64,000 nt of DNA, from positions 62,001 through 126,000 of the forward strand of contig JAABSW010000003.1 in NCBI GenBank assembly GCA_011390155.1, in the 5' to 3' direction. Shown piece by piece: positions 43,478 to 54,008 of the stretch. Each line of letters opens with the position of its first letter. The first letter of the stretch is position 1. The position numbers and the translations under genes were made by a program. Under the pieces are notes generated by a model. It had not been told where the DNA came from. It ran no database searches and worked only from the letters and a program-made list of their open reading frames with translations. This stretch comes from Clostridiaceae bacterium. Its GTDB lineage: Bacteria > Bacillota > Clostridia > Peptostreptococcales > Tindalliaceae.

Positions 43478-44644
43478 ATGAAAAAAAGTATTGCCTTATT
43501 ACTGATCCTCATGATGACCTTGTCACTGGCGGCATGTGGATCTCCAGCCCCTGCAGAGGAGCCGGCACCAGAAGAACCAGCAGGTGAAGAACCAGCAGCA
43601 GAAGAACCAGCAACAGAAGAACCGGCAGAAGACGGTACCTTTGAACTGGCTCTCATCACAGACATCGGAACCATCGATGATAAGTCCTTCAACCAAGGAT
43701 CTTGGGAAGGCATGAGAGATTATGCTGTGGACAATGACGTTTCTCACAAGTACTACCAGCCTTCTGAAAAAAGCACAGATGCTTATCTTTCAGCCATTGA
43801 ACTGGCAGTTAGAGGCGGCGCAAAAGTGATCGTGACACCTGGGTTCCTCTTTGAAGAACCAATTTTCATTGCACAGGATGAATACCCAGACACAAACTTT
43901 ATCCTGATTGATGGTGTGCCCCACAGTGCAGATTATTCTGAGTTTAGAACAGAAGACAATGTTGTAGGTGTTTTGTACGCTGAAGACCAAGCTGGCTTTC
44001 TTGCAGGGTATGCAGCTGTAATGGACGGAAACCGCGACTTAGGTTTCATGGGCGGAATGGCCGTACCTGCAGTTGTTCGTTTTGGATATGGTTTTGTTCA
44101 GGGCGCGGAGTATGCAGCTGAAGAACTTGGTCTTGAGCCAGGATCCATTTCTTTAAACTATCACTACACGGGTGGATTTGATGCAACACCAGAGGTTCAA
44201 ACATTGGCTGCTTCCTGGTTCCAATCAGGCGTTGAAGTGATTTTCGCTGCTGGCGGAGCTGTAGGAAACTCTGTCATGGCTGCTGCTGAGCAGGCTGACG
44301 CCAAAGTAATTGGTGTTGATATTGACCAGTCCGCTGAGTCAGAAACTGTTATAACTTCAGCCATGAAAGGCTTGGGTGCTTCTGTTTACTCAGTACTGGA
44401 AGACTACTATGCCGGATCTTTCCCAGGTGGTGAAACCCTGGTTATGGACGCTTCCAATGACGGTGTAGCACTTCCCATGGAAACATCACGTTTCGAAAGC
44501 TTCTCACAGGCAGATTATGATGCAATCTTCAGCAAACTTGTGAATGACACTGATGGTATTGCCAGCGGCATGGTTGTAGACACTGACGTTGAGAGTGCCG
44601 GTGATATTGAGACAAGTGCTGTAACGGTGACATTGGTTAATTAG
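43478..44644 (+). CDS. BMP-family nucleoside-binding lipoprotein
   Basis: The 388-residue basic membrane protein family (BmpA/PnrA) binding protein has a signal peptide with lipobox SLAACG (Cys near residue 21), then an acidic Pro-Glu-Ala linker of about 30 residues built from repeated PAEEPA-type units. The BMP domain starts at FELALITDIGTIDDKSFNQ and includes DNVVGVLYAEDQAGFLAGYAA. It captures purine nucleosides outside the cell for the ABC importer next to it. The repetitive linker is encoded by short DNA repeats and could vary in length. Confidence 0.93.
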   Translation: MKKSIALLLILMMTLSLAACGSPAPAEEPAPEEPAGEEPAAEEPATEEPAEDGTFELALITDIGTIDDKSFNQGSWEGMRDYAVDNDVSHKYYQPSEKSTDAYLSAIELAVRGGAKVIVTPGFLFEEPIFIAQDEYPDTNFILIDGVPHSADYSEFRTEDNVVGVLYAEDQAGFLAGYAAVMDGNRDLGFMGGMAVPAVVRFGYGFVQGAEYAAEELGLEPGSISLNYHYTGGFDATPEVQTLAASWFQSGVEVIFAAGGAVGNSVMAAAEQADAKVIGVDIDQSAESETVITSAMKGLGASVYSVLEDYYAGSFPGGETLVMDASNDGVALPMETSRFESFSQADYDAIFSKLVNDTDGIASGMVVDTDVESAGDIETSAVTVTLVN

Positions 44645-44660
44645 TCCATTGAACATTCTC

Positions 44661-44735
44661 TGGATAACGCATTCTAAACTTCTTATGGTAAAACACCACC
44701 AGAAGCTAAGAATCCTGTTTTTTGATACTGTAGCA
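44661..44735 (+). repeat. Dispersed palindromic repeat A, copy 2
   Basis: Direct-strand counterpart of 934-1019: GGATAACGCATTCTAA, arms CTTCTTATGG and CCACCAGAAG, then AATCCTGTTT. It lies in the bmpA-nupA gap, 16 bases after the bmpA stop. Because the arms are conserved together with non-paired sequence, it is unlikely to be a chance hairpin. Confidence 0.65.
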
Positions 44736-44748
44736 TGAGTAGTTAAAT

Positions 44749-44783
44749 AAGAGGGATCTGTGCCATGTCGCAGACCCCTCTTT
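44749..44783 (+). terminator. Possible attenuator hairpin between bmpA and nupA
   Basis: AAGAGGGATCTG pairs with CAGACCCCTCTT around ten bases, with one mismatch. The T-run is short (TTTAT). Partial termination here would give more binding protein than transporter, as is common for ABC importers. Confidence 0.5.
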
Positions 44784-44850
44784 ATCCAATATATGGTCAA
44801 TTCACGTTGTGGTATAGCATGTTGTTAAGCAGTGATAAGGGGTGAGGGGA

Positions 44851-46374
44851 ATGGAATATATCATTGAAATGTGCAATATTAGAAAAGAATTTCCTGGAAT
44901 TGTTGCCAATGACGATATCACGCTGCGTCTGAAAAAAGGGGAAATTCATGCGTTGTTGGGTGAAAACGGCGCTGGAAAATCCACTTTAATGAGTGTTCTT
45001 TTTGGTTTATACCAACAGGAAAAAGGCATCATTAAGAAAAACGGTGAAACGGTTAATATTAAAAATCCAAACGATGCCAACCGGTTGGGAATTGGCATGG
45101 TTCACCAACATTTTAAACTTGTACATAATTTTACAGTATTGGAAAATATTATACTTGGGGCTGAAACCGTTGAGGGTGGAAGATTAAAAACCAGTGAAGC
45201 TTCTGAGCGTGTCCAACGTTTATCAGAAAGATATGGGTTAAAAGTCGATATTAACGCACTCATATCGGATATCGGTGTGGGGATGCAACAACGGGTGGAA
45301 ATATTGAAAATGTTATACCGCGAGAATGAAATACTCATTTTTGATGAACCAACAGCGGTCTTAACTCCCCAGGAGATTGATGAATTGATGAAAATAATGA
45401 AAGAATTGGTATCAGAAGGAAAAACCATTCTATTCATAACCCATAAATTAAACGAAATTAAGGATGTAGCAGATCGTTGCACCATATTACGCAAAGGAAA
45501 GCATATAGACACGGTGGAAGTGGCGGACACTACCAAGGAAGAAATGTCGGAGATGATGGTGGGCCGTAAGGTGGACCTGATGATTAACAAGGGAGAAGCA
45601 AAGACGGGTGATGTCATCGCTCGCGTACAGCATTTGAATGTCAGAAATCATTTATCCCAAAAACTGGTGGTTAATGATGTGACTTTTGAGGTGCGCGCCG
45701 GTGAGATTGTCTGTCTTGCAGGGATTGATGGTAACGGTCAATCAGAACTGGTTTATGCGTTAACAGGCCTGATTCAACCTGAGTCTGGTAAAATCGAAAT
45801 GAAGGGGCAGGATATAACAAAAACCTCAATCAGGGAACGAAACAATGCAGGGTTAGGCCATATTCCTGAAGACCGTCACAAACATGGTTTGGTGCTGGAT
45901 TATAATTTGGCTTATAACCTTGTGTTACAGCGATATTTTACAAAAGATTTTCAGGAAAATGGATTTTTGAAATACGATAAAATCTATGAATACGCGGATG
46001 AGCTGATCGAAAAATTCGACATCAGAAGCGGCCGGGGAGCCAAAACTCCCGTAAGAAGTATGTCTGGGGGTAATCAGCAGAAGGCCATTGTTGCCAGGGA
46101 AATTGACCGGGACCCGGATTTCTTAATTGCCGTACAACCAACAAGGGGGCTGGACGTGGGTGCCATCGAATACATTCATAAAACCCTGGTTGAAGAACGT
46201 GATGAGGGCAGGGGAATACTATTGGTTTCTCTGGAGCTGGACGAAGTTATGAATCTCAGCGATCGTATATTAGTGATTTATGAAGGAGAAATTGTTGCGG
46301 AACTGGATCCTGAAAAAGTGACAATCCAAGACCTGGGTCTTTATATGGCTGGTTCGAAACGAGGTGAACATTAA
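44851..46374 (+). CDS. Nucleoside ABC transporter ATP-binding protein (double NBD)
   Basis: The 507-residue protein carries two nucleotide-binding domains in one chain. First: Walker A GENGAGKST, signature IGVGMQQR (degenerate), Walker B LIFDEPTAVL. Second: GIDGNGQSE in place of a full Walker A, signature MSGGNQQK, and IAVQPTRGLDVGA. This is the RbsA/NupA arrangement. ATG 44851 follows AAGGGG. It energises purine nucleoside uptake with the BMP lipoprotein and two permeases encoded next to it. Confidence 0.93.
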   Translation: MEYIIEMCNIRKEFPGIVANDDITLRLKKGEIHALLGENGAGKSTLMSVLFGLYQQEKGIIKKNGETVNIKNPNDANRLGIGMVHQHFKLVHNFTVLENIILGAETVEGGRLKTSEASERVQRLSERYGLKVDINALISDIGVGMQQRVEILKMLYRENEILIFDEPTAVLTPQEIDELMKIMKELVSEGKTILFITHKLNEIKDVADRCTILRKGKHIDTVEVADTTKEEMSEMMVGRKVDLMINKGEAKTGDVIARVQHLNVRNHLSQKLVVNDVTFEVRAGEIVCLAGIDGNGQSELVYALTGLIQPESGKIEMKGQDITKTSIRERNNAGLGHIPEDRHKHGLVLDYNLAYNLVLQRYFTKDFQENGFLKYDKIYEYADELIEKFDIRSGRGAKTPVRSMSGGNQQKAIVAREIDRDPDFLIAVQPTRGLDVGAIEYIHKTLVEERDEGRGILLVSLELDEVMNLSDRILVIYEGEIVAELDPEKVTIQDLGLYMAGSKRGEH

Positions 46375-47534
46375 TGAAATTCAGTTGGAAGACATACATA
46401 CGCAGCCAACAGTTTTCCAGTTTCATGTCATCGTTTATGGCCATCCTGGTGGGTCTTTTTGTAGGTCTGGTGATCCTGCTGGTCAGTAATCCTGGCCAGG
46501 CAATCAGGGGATTCCTGGCCATTCTCCTGGGTGGATTCGTTGACATGAAAAATTTGGGACAGGTGTTTTACTTTGCCACACCAATTATATTGACAGGACT
46601 GTCTTTTGGTTTTGCCAATAAAACCGGGTTGTTTAACATTGGTGGAGCAGGACAATTTATCATTGGCGCTTACGCAGCTGTTTACGTTGGTGTAAGATGG
46701 GATTTTCTCCCAGGACATGCCCATTGGATGGTAGCCCTGGCAGCGGCCCTTTTGGCAGGTGCCTTATGGGGGCTGGTACCGGGCGTGTTAAAAGCATATT
46801 ATAACGTGAATGAAGTCATCGCTTGCATTATGATGAACTACATTGGTATGTACATGGTAAATTACCTGGTGGTCAAAACAATCTTCGATTCATTGCGTAA
46901 TCAATCACTGCGTGTTGCCTCAACGGCTGTTTTACCAAAGGCGGGCTTAAACAAACTGTTTTTCACAGGCAACAGTGCCTCCAGTGTTAACATTGGAATT
47001 TTTATTGCATTTTTGGCAGGGGTTGTGATTTACATTGTGTTGGACAAAACAAAATTTGGTTACGAACTAAAAGCCTGCGGATACAATCGAAACGCAGCAC
47101 AATATGCAGGCATTAACGAAAAAAGAAGCATCGTCATGTCAATGGCGATAGCAGGTGCCTTATCGGGCTTGGGAGGAGCCCTTTTGTACCTGGCCGGAGC
47201 CGGCAAAAGCATTGAGGTGATTGATGTACTGGCCATTGAAGGTTTCAACGGAATTCCGGTTGCCCTCTTAGGCTTAAGCCATCCCTTAGGCATTTTGCTC
47301 TCAGGCATCTTTGTGGCCCATTTAACAGTTGGTGGCTTTAACATGCAGCTTTATGACTTCGTGCCACAAGTCATCGACATAATTATTGCAGTTATCATAT
47401 ATTTCAGTGCCTTTGCCCTGGTGCTAAAAGGTTTTATCCAGTCCTTTTTCAAAAAAAGAGACGAACCTTCCGGAGACGTAAAAACCATTTTTCCAGATGT
47501 GGATATTCCTGAGAAAGGGGGCGATGCTTCATGA
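46374..47534 (+). CDS. Nucleoside ABC transporter permease, first subunit
   Basis: The 386-residue membrane protein is of the BPD_transp_2 family (RbsC/NupB/YufP-like), with about nine helices. Family segments: NIGGAGQFIIGAYAAVYVG, NVNEVIACIMMNYIG and YAGINEKRSIVMSMAIAGALSGLGG. The start codon overlaps the preceding stop (TAATG). A cytoplasmic charged tail (about 360-386) follows the last helix. It forms the channel together with the next gene product. Confidence 0.92.
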   Translation: MKFSWKTYIRSQQFSSFMSSFMAILVGLFVGLVILLVSNPGQAIRGFLAILLGGFVDMKNLGQVFYFATPIILTGLSFGFANKTGLFNIGGAGQFIIGAYAAVYVGVRWDFLPGHAHWMVALAAALLAGALWGLVPGVLKAYYNVNEVIACIMMNYIGMYMVNYLVVKTIFDSLRNQSLRVASTAVLPKAGLNKLFFTGNSASSVNIGIFIAFLAGVVIYIVLDKTKFGYELKACGYNRNAAQYAGINEKRSIVMSMAIAGALSGLGGALLYLAGAGKSIEVIDVLAIEGFNGIPVALLGLSHPLGILLSGIFVAHLTVGGFNMQLYDFVPQVIDIIIAVIIYFSAFALVLKGFIQSFFKKRDEPSGDVKTIFPDVDIPEKGGDAS

Positions 47535-48484
47535 GTACAGTATACTTCCTTGTCCAGCAAACCATGTTCTTTTCCATTCCACTGCTCATTGTGGCTTTGG
47601 GAGGGATGTTCTCTGAAAGAAGTGGTATCGTTAACATTGCCCTGGAAGGAATCATGATTACAGGAGCGTTTGCAGGCATCATTTTTATTAATGTTTTTCA
47701 GGGGGCATTGCCTGGGCAACCCATCCTTTTATTGGGGATTATTGTTGCGGCTTTATCCGGCATGCTGATCTCATTAACCCATGCCTATGCTTCTGTGAAT
47801 ATGAACGCTAACCAGGTGATCAGCGGAACGGCCATTAACATGTTTGCCCCCGCTTTTGCTATTTATGTGGCAAGAATGCTTAGAACGGTACAACAAATTC
47901 CTTTTGTCAACCAATTCAGGATTCGCAGTGTACCGGTGCTGGGTGAGATACCGATACTCGGCAACTTATTATTTCAAAACACATACTTAACCACTTACCT
48001 GGGATTTATCATTCTGGCGGTCAGCTGGTTTGTGTTATACAACACCCGTTTTGGACTGCGGCTTCGTGCCTGCGGGGAACACCCTCAGGCAGCAGATTCT
48101 GTGGGGATTAACGTGTATAAAATCCGCTATGCCGGTGTACTGATATCTGGTGCTTTGGCAGGCATTGGTGGATTGGTCTTTGTGGTACCAACCTCAACCA
48201 ACTTTAACGCCACTGTATCCGGCTACGGTTTCTTAGCTCTGGCAGTCCTGATTTTTGGCCAGTGGAAACCATCCCGTATTCTGGTAGCTGCCTTTTTCTT
48301 TGGGTTGATGAAAACCATTGCAGCAGCTTATTCCGGCATTCCTTTTCTTGTGGAACTGGGGATGCCCAGTGACTTTTACAAAATGACTCCCTATGTGGCA
48401 ACACTGGTTGTTCTTGCCTTCACCTCCAAGAAATCACAGGCACCCCGGGCGGCAGGAATACCTTACGACAAGGCCAGTCGATAA
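47531..48484 (+). CDS. Nucleoside ABC transporter permease, second subunit
   Basis: The 317-residue BPD_transp_2 permease (NupC/YufQ-like) starts within ATGA shared with the previous stop. The NIALEGIMITGAFAGIIF and ACGEHPQAADSVGINVYKIRYAGVLISG segments are typical. It completes the bmpA-nupABC importer; a strong terminator follows at 48538. Confidence 0.92.
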   Translation: MSTVYFLVQQTMFFSIPLLIVALGGMFSERSGIVNIALEGIMITGAFAGIIFINVFQGALPGQPILLLGIIVAALSGMLISLTHAYASVNMNANQVISGTAINMFAPAFAIYVARMLRTVQQIPFVNQFRIRSVPVLGEIPILGNLLFQNTYLTTYLGFIILAVSWFVLYNTRFGLRLRACGEHPQAADSVGINVYKIRYAGVLISGALAGIGGLVFVVPTSTNFNATVSGYGFLALAVLIFGQWKPSRILVAAFFFGLMKTIAAAYSGIPFLVELGMPSDFYKMTPYVATLVVLAFTSKKSQAPRAAGIPYDKASR

Positions 48485-48537
48485 CCATCGTGCCTGAATC
48501 GGTTTAACCGGGTTAGAACCTGTGAGTTCATAAAGAA

Positions 48538-48580
48538 AAGCTGTCAGTTCAAATTGAAGAACTGACAGCTTGTTTATTTT
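48538..48580. terminator. Terminator between nucleoside operon and convergent chromate-type genes
   Basis: AAGCTGTCAGTTC, eight bases, GAACTGACAGCTT: perfect 13-base arms (48538-48571), followed by TGTTTATTTT. Confidence 0.88.
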
Positions 48581-49099
48581 TTAGAAGAAAAATGCAGCGA
48601 TAAGGCCTGAAGCCACAACAATGGGTATGGGAGGCAGTTTAAACTTACCAAAGGCAAGAAAAGCTGCCAGCATGAGAAAGAACGCTTTCATATCGGGTAC
48701 AGACACTGGATACAGAGACAGAATGGCAGCGGCAATAAAGGAAACAACAGCTGGCCGGATCCCTTTAAAAAATCCCCGGGTTATAATGTGATCCGGATTG
48801 GCCAACAACGCCTTGGCAGCTACAAGCACCAGCAATGCCGTAAAAAACACAACACCGGAAGTGGCCATAAGCGAGCCCAATACACCGGCTTGTGTGTAAC
48901 CAATGAAAGTGGCCAAATTAATGGATATGGGTCCGGGGGACATCTGGGCAATGGCGATCATGTCCACCAAACCCTGTGAGCTGATCCAATGGTGGGACTC
49001 CACCACCTCTCTGGCCATGAGAGGCAGCATGGCATACCCGCCACCAAAGCTGAACAATCCAATTTTTGCAAAGGTATAGAGCAATTGTAAGTATATCAT
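48581..49099 (-). CDS. Chromate-transporter (CHR) family half-protein, second
   Basis: This 172-residue short-type CHR protein is one half of a split transporter. It opens with a FSFGGGYAMLPLM motif, then SPGPISINLATFIGYTQAG and about five further helices. AAGGAGG precedes ATG 49099, and the start overlaps the stop of the partner gene (ATGA). Short CHR proteins work as heterodimers. The natural substrate in anaerobes may not be chromate. Confidence 0.88.
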   Translation of the reverse strand: MIYLQLLYTFAKIGLFSFGGGYAMLPLMAREVVESHHWISSQGLVDMIAIAQMSPGPISINLATFIGYTQAGVLGSLMATSGVVFFTALLVLVAAKALLANPDHIITRGFFKGIRPAVVSFIAAAILSLYPVSVPDMKAFFLMLAAFLAFGKFKLPPIPIVVASGLIAAFFF

Positions 49100-49644
49100 G
49101 GCAGTTGTTCCTCCTTTAAACGCTCACTGATGAATCCTGCCAGCATACAACCAATGATGATGAGGATGGGGTGCAGGCCCACAAAATGGAGAAGGATCAG
49201 CGTAATGAAAGTGATGCTGTAGGAAAATGGGTTTTTCGGCACAGAGGGATAGAGTTTCATCAGGGAAACAATAAGTAACGCCACAATGGCAGGGCGTACA
49301 CCCAAGAAAAACTGCTGCATAAATTCCATGTCACGTATTTGCTGGTAGAACTGTGCGTAAACCAAGATGATTACGAAGGCGGGCATAACGGTGCCGAGGA
49401 CACAGGCAGCAGCGCCTTTTTTTCCTGCGATCTTATAGCCTGAATAAGTAGAAACATTAACGGCAATGGCACCAGGTAAACTTTGGCAAACAGCCAGTAC
49501 ATCAAGAAAATCTTCGTCATTCATTAAATGTGCACGGTCCACCAATTCTTTTTGAATGATGGGTACCATGGCATAACCTCCACCAAAGGTAAAGGCGCCA
49601 ACACGCAAAAAAATTGTAAACAGTTTCCATAAAGATACCTTCAT
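49096..49644 (-). CDS. Chromate-transporter (CHR) family half-protein, first
   Basis: The 182-residue partner of the preceding entry starts at ATG 49644 (MKVSLWKLFTIFLRVG), eight bases after GGAGG; an in-frame ATG at 49659 overlaps that site. The shared motif is FTFGGGYAMVPIIQ, followed by CQSLPGAIAVNVSTYSGYKIAG. The two genes are clearly related copies of one domain, transcribed leftward as a pair. Confidence 0.88.
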   Translation of the reverse strand: MKVSLWKLFTIFLRVGAFTFGGGYAMVPIIQKELVDRAHLMNDEDFLDVLAVCQSLPGAIAVNVSTYSGYKIAGKKGAAACVLGTVMPAFVIILVYAQFYQQIRDMEFMQQFFLGVRPAIVALLIVSLMKLYPSVPKNPFSYSITFITLILLHFVGLHPILIIIGCMLAGFISERLKEEQLP

Positions 49645-49932
49645 TGAACGAGCCTCCATTACATGAATTGTGTAAGAAAACAGTACAGTTGATACAGCGT
49701 CTTAAGGCACTGTGAAGGGACCTTAAGAGGCAAAGATGTAGACTTAGACAGAAAAAAGTTGCACATAACATGTCAAAAGTATATAATAAACTGTATTTTA
49801 TGGTCATTGATTGATATTTTGTTCTTTATTGGGTACTAATACAATAAAGGAAACAGGAGCTGGTAAATCAAGGTAATTGCCATGATACTAGCATAACGGA
49901 ATTTGATATAAGTTACAAGGAGATGATCGTGT

Positions 49933-52284
49933 ATGAACGAGGAAAATAACAGTAAAGAATTAAAAAACCTTCCATTAATCCCTTTGAGGGGTTTGACAGT
50001 GTTCCCTTATATGGTTTTGCATTTTGATGTAGGCCGGGAGCGATCCATCAACGCACTGGAAGAAGCCATGGTTAGTGACCAGATGATTTTTCTGTCATCA
50101 CAAAAAGAAGCTGAGACAACTTCACCTACTTCAGAAGATGTGTATGAAGTGGGAACCGTATCCCGTATTAAGCAAATGCTGAAACTTCCTGGTGATAATA
50201 TCAGGGTTTTGGTCGAAGGGATCGCGCGTGGGCGTGTTAAAAAGTTTGTCCAGGAAATACCTTATTTTATGGTGGAAGTGGAAGAATGGGTAGAACTGGA
50301 TGATGGCAAAGAACTTGTGGATACAGAAACGGAAGCTTTGATGAGAAGTGTCATTGATGCTTTTGAAAAGTACATTGAAGTCAGCAACAAAATTTCGCCT
50401 GAAATCTTTATGACCATCACAGAGATCGAACATCCAGGACGCCTGGCAGACAGTGTTGCCTCCAACATCATTTTGAAACCTAATCAAAAGCAGGAGGTTC
50501 TGGAGGCTTTTGATCCCATGGAACGATTGGAAGTGCTGTACCGGTTTCTTTTGGAAGAAATTGAAATCCTTGAAATTGAGAAAAAAATTAGTACCCGCGT
50601 TAAAAAACAGATTAACAAAGTGCAAAAAGAATACTATTTAAGGGAACAACTGCGAGCCATTCAAAAGGAACTTGGCGAAGATGAGGGTGTGTTGGAGGAG
50701 ATTTCCAACTACAAGAAGCAGTTGAAAAAAATTAAATTTCCCAAAGACATTCACCAAAAAATCGAGCGGGAAATAGACCGTTTAGCTAAATTACCGGCTT
50801 CTTCTGCGGAAACAGGTGTTATTCGTAACTACATTGACTGGGTATTGAATCTTCCATGGAACAAGGAAACGAAAGACCGTTTGGATTTAAAACGATCAGC
50901 AGAGATACTGGAAGAAGACCATCATGGATTGGAAAAGGTGAAGGAACGTATTCTGGAATATTTGGCCATCAGGCAACTGTCCAAATCAATGAAAGGGCCC
51001 ATCTTGTGTCTTGTGGGACCTCCCGGGGTAGGTAAAACATCCATTGCCAAATCCGTTGCACGTTCTTTGGATCGAAAATTTGTGCGCATGTCACTGGGTG
51101 GTATGAGGGATGAAGCAGAAATACGTGGTCATCGCCGTACTTACATTGGCGCGATTCCTGGCAGGATTGTCAGTTCCATTCGTCAATCAGGCACCCGGAA
51201 CCCTGTTTTTTTACTGGATGAAATTGATAAACTGGCCAATGATTTTAGAGGAGATCCTGCATCTGCTTTATTGGAAGTGCTTGACCCTGAACAGAACAAT
51301 GACTTTACAGATCATTTTCTGGAGATTCCCTTCAACCTCTCCAAAGTGATGTTTATCACCACGGCAAACACCATGGACACCATACCACGACCACTGCTTG
51401 ATCGTATGGAAGTGATTCGTATTCCCGGTTATACAGAAGATGAAAAACTGTCTATTGCAGAAAAATATTTATTGCCAAAACAAATCAAGGATCACGGCCT
51501 AAAAACAGAAAACCTGAAAATTTCTGAAAGTGCACTGCGGGAAATCATCAACAGCTATACGAGAGAATCAGGTGTTCGTAATCTGGAACGTCAGATTGCC
51601 AATATATGCCGAAAAGTGGTTCGTCGCATCGTAGAAGAGAAAATCAAATTTGTTCGGATAAATCCTGGCAACTTGAAAAAATACCTGGGTACGCCGCAGT
51701 ATCGTTACGAAATGGCTGCTCTTAAAGATGAAGTTGGGATTGCCCGAGGTCTTGCCTGGACGGTGGTGGGTGGAGATACCATCTCCATCGAAGTAACACC
51801 CATGAGGGGCACAGGGAAACTGGAATTGACGGGTCGACTGGGAGATGTGATGAAAGAATCTGCCAGGGCGGGGATCAGTTATATTCGTTCAAGGGTTGAA
51901 GTGTTCGGCATTGACCCTGATTTCCATTCAAACAAAGACTTGCACATACACATTCCCGAAGGAGGCACACCGAAAGATGGACCTTCTGCAGGTATTACCA
52001 TGGCGACAGCAGTGATTTCAGCCCTGGCCAACATACCTGTTCGTAAGGATGTGGCCATGACGGGAGAAATCACCTTGAGAGGGCGCGTGTTACCCATTGG
52101 TGGGGTGAAAGAAAAGGTATTGGCTGCCAAACGTGCAGGCATCAAAAAAGTGTTATTACCAAAAGACAACGAGAAAGACATGGATGAAATTCCTGAGAAC
52201 ATTCGCAAAATAATGGAATTTGTCTTTGTGGATCATATGGATGAGGTGTTGGAACACGCATTGGTACAGGGAGATAAAAAATGA
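49933..52284 (+). CDS. lon: ATP-dependent protease Lon
   Basis: The 783-residue LonA has an N-terminal substrate-recognition domain (1-300), AAA+ module with Walker [10 protein letters not shown] and Walker [12 protein letters not shown], and a protease domain with the catalytic Ser in [14 protein letters not shown] and the Lys in [23 protein letters not shown] precedes ATG 49933. engB overlaps its stop by four bases, the usual clostridial/bacillar pairing. No CtsR or CIRCE repeats were seen in the 288 bases upstream. Confidence 0.97.
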   Translation: MNEENNSKELKNLPLIPLRGLTVFPYMVLHFDVGRERSINALEEAMVSDQMIFLSSQKEAETTSPTSEDVYEVGTVSRIKQMLKLPGDNIRVLVEGIARGRVKKFVQEIPYFMVEVEEWVELDDGKELVDTETEALMRSVIDAFEKYIEVSNKISPEIFMTITEIEHPGRLADSVASNIILKPNQKQEVLEAFDPMERLEVLYRFLLEEIEILEIEKKISTRVKKQINKVQKEYYLREQLRAIQKELGEDEGVLEEISNYKKQLKKIKFPKDIHQKIEREIDRLAKLPASSAETGVIRNYIDWVLNLPWNKETKDRLDLKRSAEILEEDHHGLEKVKERILEYLAIRQLSKSMKGPILCLVGPPGVGKTSIAKSVARSLDRKFVRMSLGGMRDEAEIRGHRRTYIGAIPGRIVSSIRQSGTRNPVFLLDEIDKLANDFRGDPASALLEVLDPEQNNDFTDHFLEIPFNLSKVMFITTANTMDTIPRPLLDRMEVIRIPGYTEDEKLSIAEKYLLPKQIKDHGLKTENLKISESALREIINSYTRESGVRNLERQIANICRKVVRRIVEEKIKFVRINPGNLKKYLGTPQYRYEMAALKDEVGIARGLAWTVVGGDTISIEVTPMRGTGKLELTGRLGDVMKESARAGISYIRSRVEVFGIDPDFHSNKDLHIHIPEGGTPKDGPSAGITMATAVISALANIPVRKDVAMTGEITLRGRVLPIGGVKEKVLAAKRAGIKKVLLPKDNEKDMDEIPENIRKIMEFVFVDHMDEVLEHALVQGDKK

Positions 52285-52913
52285 TTATTAAAGAGGCAAC
52301 TTTTATTGGAAGTTATGTGAAACTGGAACAGTACCCTGTGCCTGACATGCCGGAGATCGCCATGGCTGGCAGGTCAAATGTGGGTAAATCATCCCTGATC
52401 AACACGTTACTGAACCGAAAAAAGTTGGCAAAAATCAGTTCAACGCCTGGCAAGACAAGGACCATTAATTTTTACAATATCAATCAACATTTTTACCTGG
52501 TGGACCTGCCGGGTTACGGTTATGCAAAAGTGTCAAAGAAAGAAAGAGAGTCCTGGGGTGGAATGATTGGTAAATATTTAAGCCACAGATCAAGTTTACG
52601 GGAAGTTGTGTTATTGGTGGATTGCCGTCATGACCCATCGGGAGACGATAAACAGATGTATCAGTGGATACAGCAGCACGGTTTTGGAAGCATTGTGATT
52701 GCCACGAAATCAGACAAACTGTCCCGTTCAAAATTGATGCAGCAGTTGAAACGAATTCGTAACCAACTGGGAATGACACAGGAAGCAGTAATCTTGCCGG
52801 TGTCGGCTTTGAAAAAGGAAGGTGTTGAGCCGGTGTGGGATGCCCTGAAGCGACATTTGGAGCCCATAACCATTGAATTGCCAGCCTTGCCGGAACAGGA
52901 AGAAGTTGAATAA
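52281..52913 (+). CDS. engB: Ribosome biogenesis GTP-binding protein EngB/YsxC
   Basis: The 210-residue TRAFAC GTPase has G1 [12 protein letters not shown]2 around [11 protein letters not shown]3 [11 protein letters not shown]4 TKSDK and G5 VSALKKEG. Needed for assembly of the large ribosomal subunit in Bacillus. It is coupled to lon by an ATGA overlap, and a terminator follows. Confidence 0.96.
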   Translation: MIIKEATFIGSYVKLEQYPVPDMPEIAMAGRSNVGKSSLINTLLNRKKLAKISSTPGKTRTINFYNINQHFYLVDLPGYGYAKVSKKERESWGGMIGKYLSHRSSLREVVLLVDCRHDPSGDDKQMYQWIQQHGFGSIVIATKSDKLSRSKLMQQLKRIRNQLGMTQEAVILPVSALKKEGVEPVWDALKRHLEPITIELPALPEQEEVE

Positions 52914-52926
52914 AGGAATAATAAGC

Positions 52927-52963
52927 ACAGCCGCCTATGTTGATATGGGCGGCTGTTTTTTAT
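52927..52963. terminator. Terminator after engB
   Basis: ACAGCCGCC pairs with GGCGGCTGT (52927-52956), followed by a T-run to about 52961. The convergent EamA gene ends a few bases on. Confidence 0.88.
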
Positions 52964-52968
52964 CCTTT

Positions 52969-53868
52969 TTATGTTTCGGAAACTTTTTTTCGCTTAAAAG
53001 TGGCGTAGAGCATAATTTTCCGCCAATTAAGCTCTGAGATGATCATCCCTGTCAGAATAAGAAAACCGCCTGCAAAACTTCTGGGAGATAATGTTTCTCC
53101 AAGAAGGAGAAAAGCAAATAAGGCAGCAAAGACTGGTTCCATGGTAAAGATCAGGGCGGTTTGTGTTGGAGATGTAAATTTCTGCATATGGTTAAGGACA
53201 ATGTAAGCCACTGCAGTACATAAAACAATCAAAACTGAAAGGTTTACCCACACCTCTGTCCCGGTGGGAATGATGGGAGATTCCCACAAAAATGTAACGG
53301 GAAGGCTGAGCACACCAACGGTACTGATTTGAACAACCGCCAGGGCAATGGAATCAGCAGTGAGGGTAAACTGACCGATGGTGATGATATGCAGGGCAAA
53401 CATGAAAGCAGCGGCAAGGGTGAAAAGATCACCTTTCTGGAGGTGAAAACCACCTTCCAGTGAAAGAAAAGCCAAGCCGATCATCGCCAGAAATGCACCG
53501 GCCAGGGACGGGGCTGGAGGCATTTTTTTAAGGATTACAGCCGAAATGAGGGGCACTATGACAACAGAAAAACCAATGATAAAACCGGACTTTGAAGCTG
53601 ACGTAAAATTCAGGCCGTATGCCCATAAACCATAGGCACCAAACAATACAGTACCGATGATAACACCATGGGTAAAGCTGCGTTTAGTGAGAGTACGCAT
53701 ATTTTTATAGAACAGGGCACAACAGATAAGTCCAGACAAGATAAAACGAATTGCTAAAAAATTGAAGGTTGCCATATGTTCAAGAGATCCTTTGGAAAGT
53801 ACAAAGGAAGAGCCCCAGACCATAGCCACACCAAGCAAGGCCAAATTCGCTTTGTTTCGCTGTGTCAT
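52969..53868 (-). CDS. EamA/DMT-family transporter
   Basis: The 299-residue protein has about ten helices in two EamA repeats: N-terminal VAMVWGSSFVLSKGSLEH, mid SKSGFIIGFSVVIVPLISA and the second-repeat TSPTQTALIFTMEPVFAALFA. It is a probable exporter of a metabolite; the substrate is unknown. It resembles the transporter at 1157 only in family. It stands alone, divergent from the phosphate operon. Confidence 0.87.
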   Translation of the reverse strand: MTQRNKANLALLGVAMVWGSSFVLSKGSLEHMATFNFLAIRFILSGLICCALFYKNMRTLTKRSFTHGVIIGTVLFGAYGLWAYGLNFTSASKSGFIIGFSVVIVPLISAVILKKMPPAPSLAGAFLAMIGLAFLSLEGGFHLQKGDLFTLAAAFMFALHIITIGQFTLTADSIALAVVQISTVGVLSLPVTFLWESPIIPTGTEVWVNLSVLIVLCTAVAYIVLNHMQKFTSPTQTALIFTMEPVFAALFAFLLLGETLSPRSFAGGFLILTGMIISELNWRKIMLYATFKRKKVSET

Positions 53869-54008
53869 TCTTTCACATCCTTTAATTCAGCATTGACACC
53901 ATCATACCGTGTCTTAATGGGAAAATCAATTCCATTCTATCTTTACATAGATATTTTAGGGATTCAGCTCATAGGCAATAACCACCTTTACAATTTCTTA
54001 ATATAAGG

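Noticed and set aside
43520-43640. Short DNA repeats (GAAGAACCAGCA-like) considered as CRISPR or VNTR
   Set aside because: They encode the Pro-Glu-Ala linker after the BmpA lipobox; repeats are short, imperfect and in frame, with no spacer structure.
49645-49932. Search for heat-shock operator (CIRCE, CtsR) upstream of lon
   Set aside because: No matching inverted or direct repeat was seen; only AT-rich sequence without a clear promoter.
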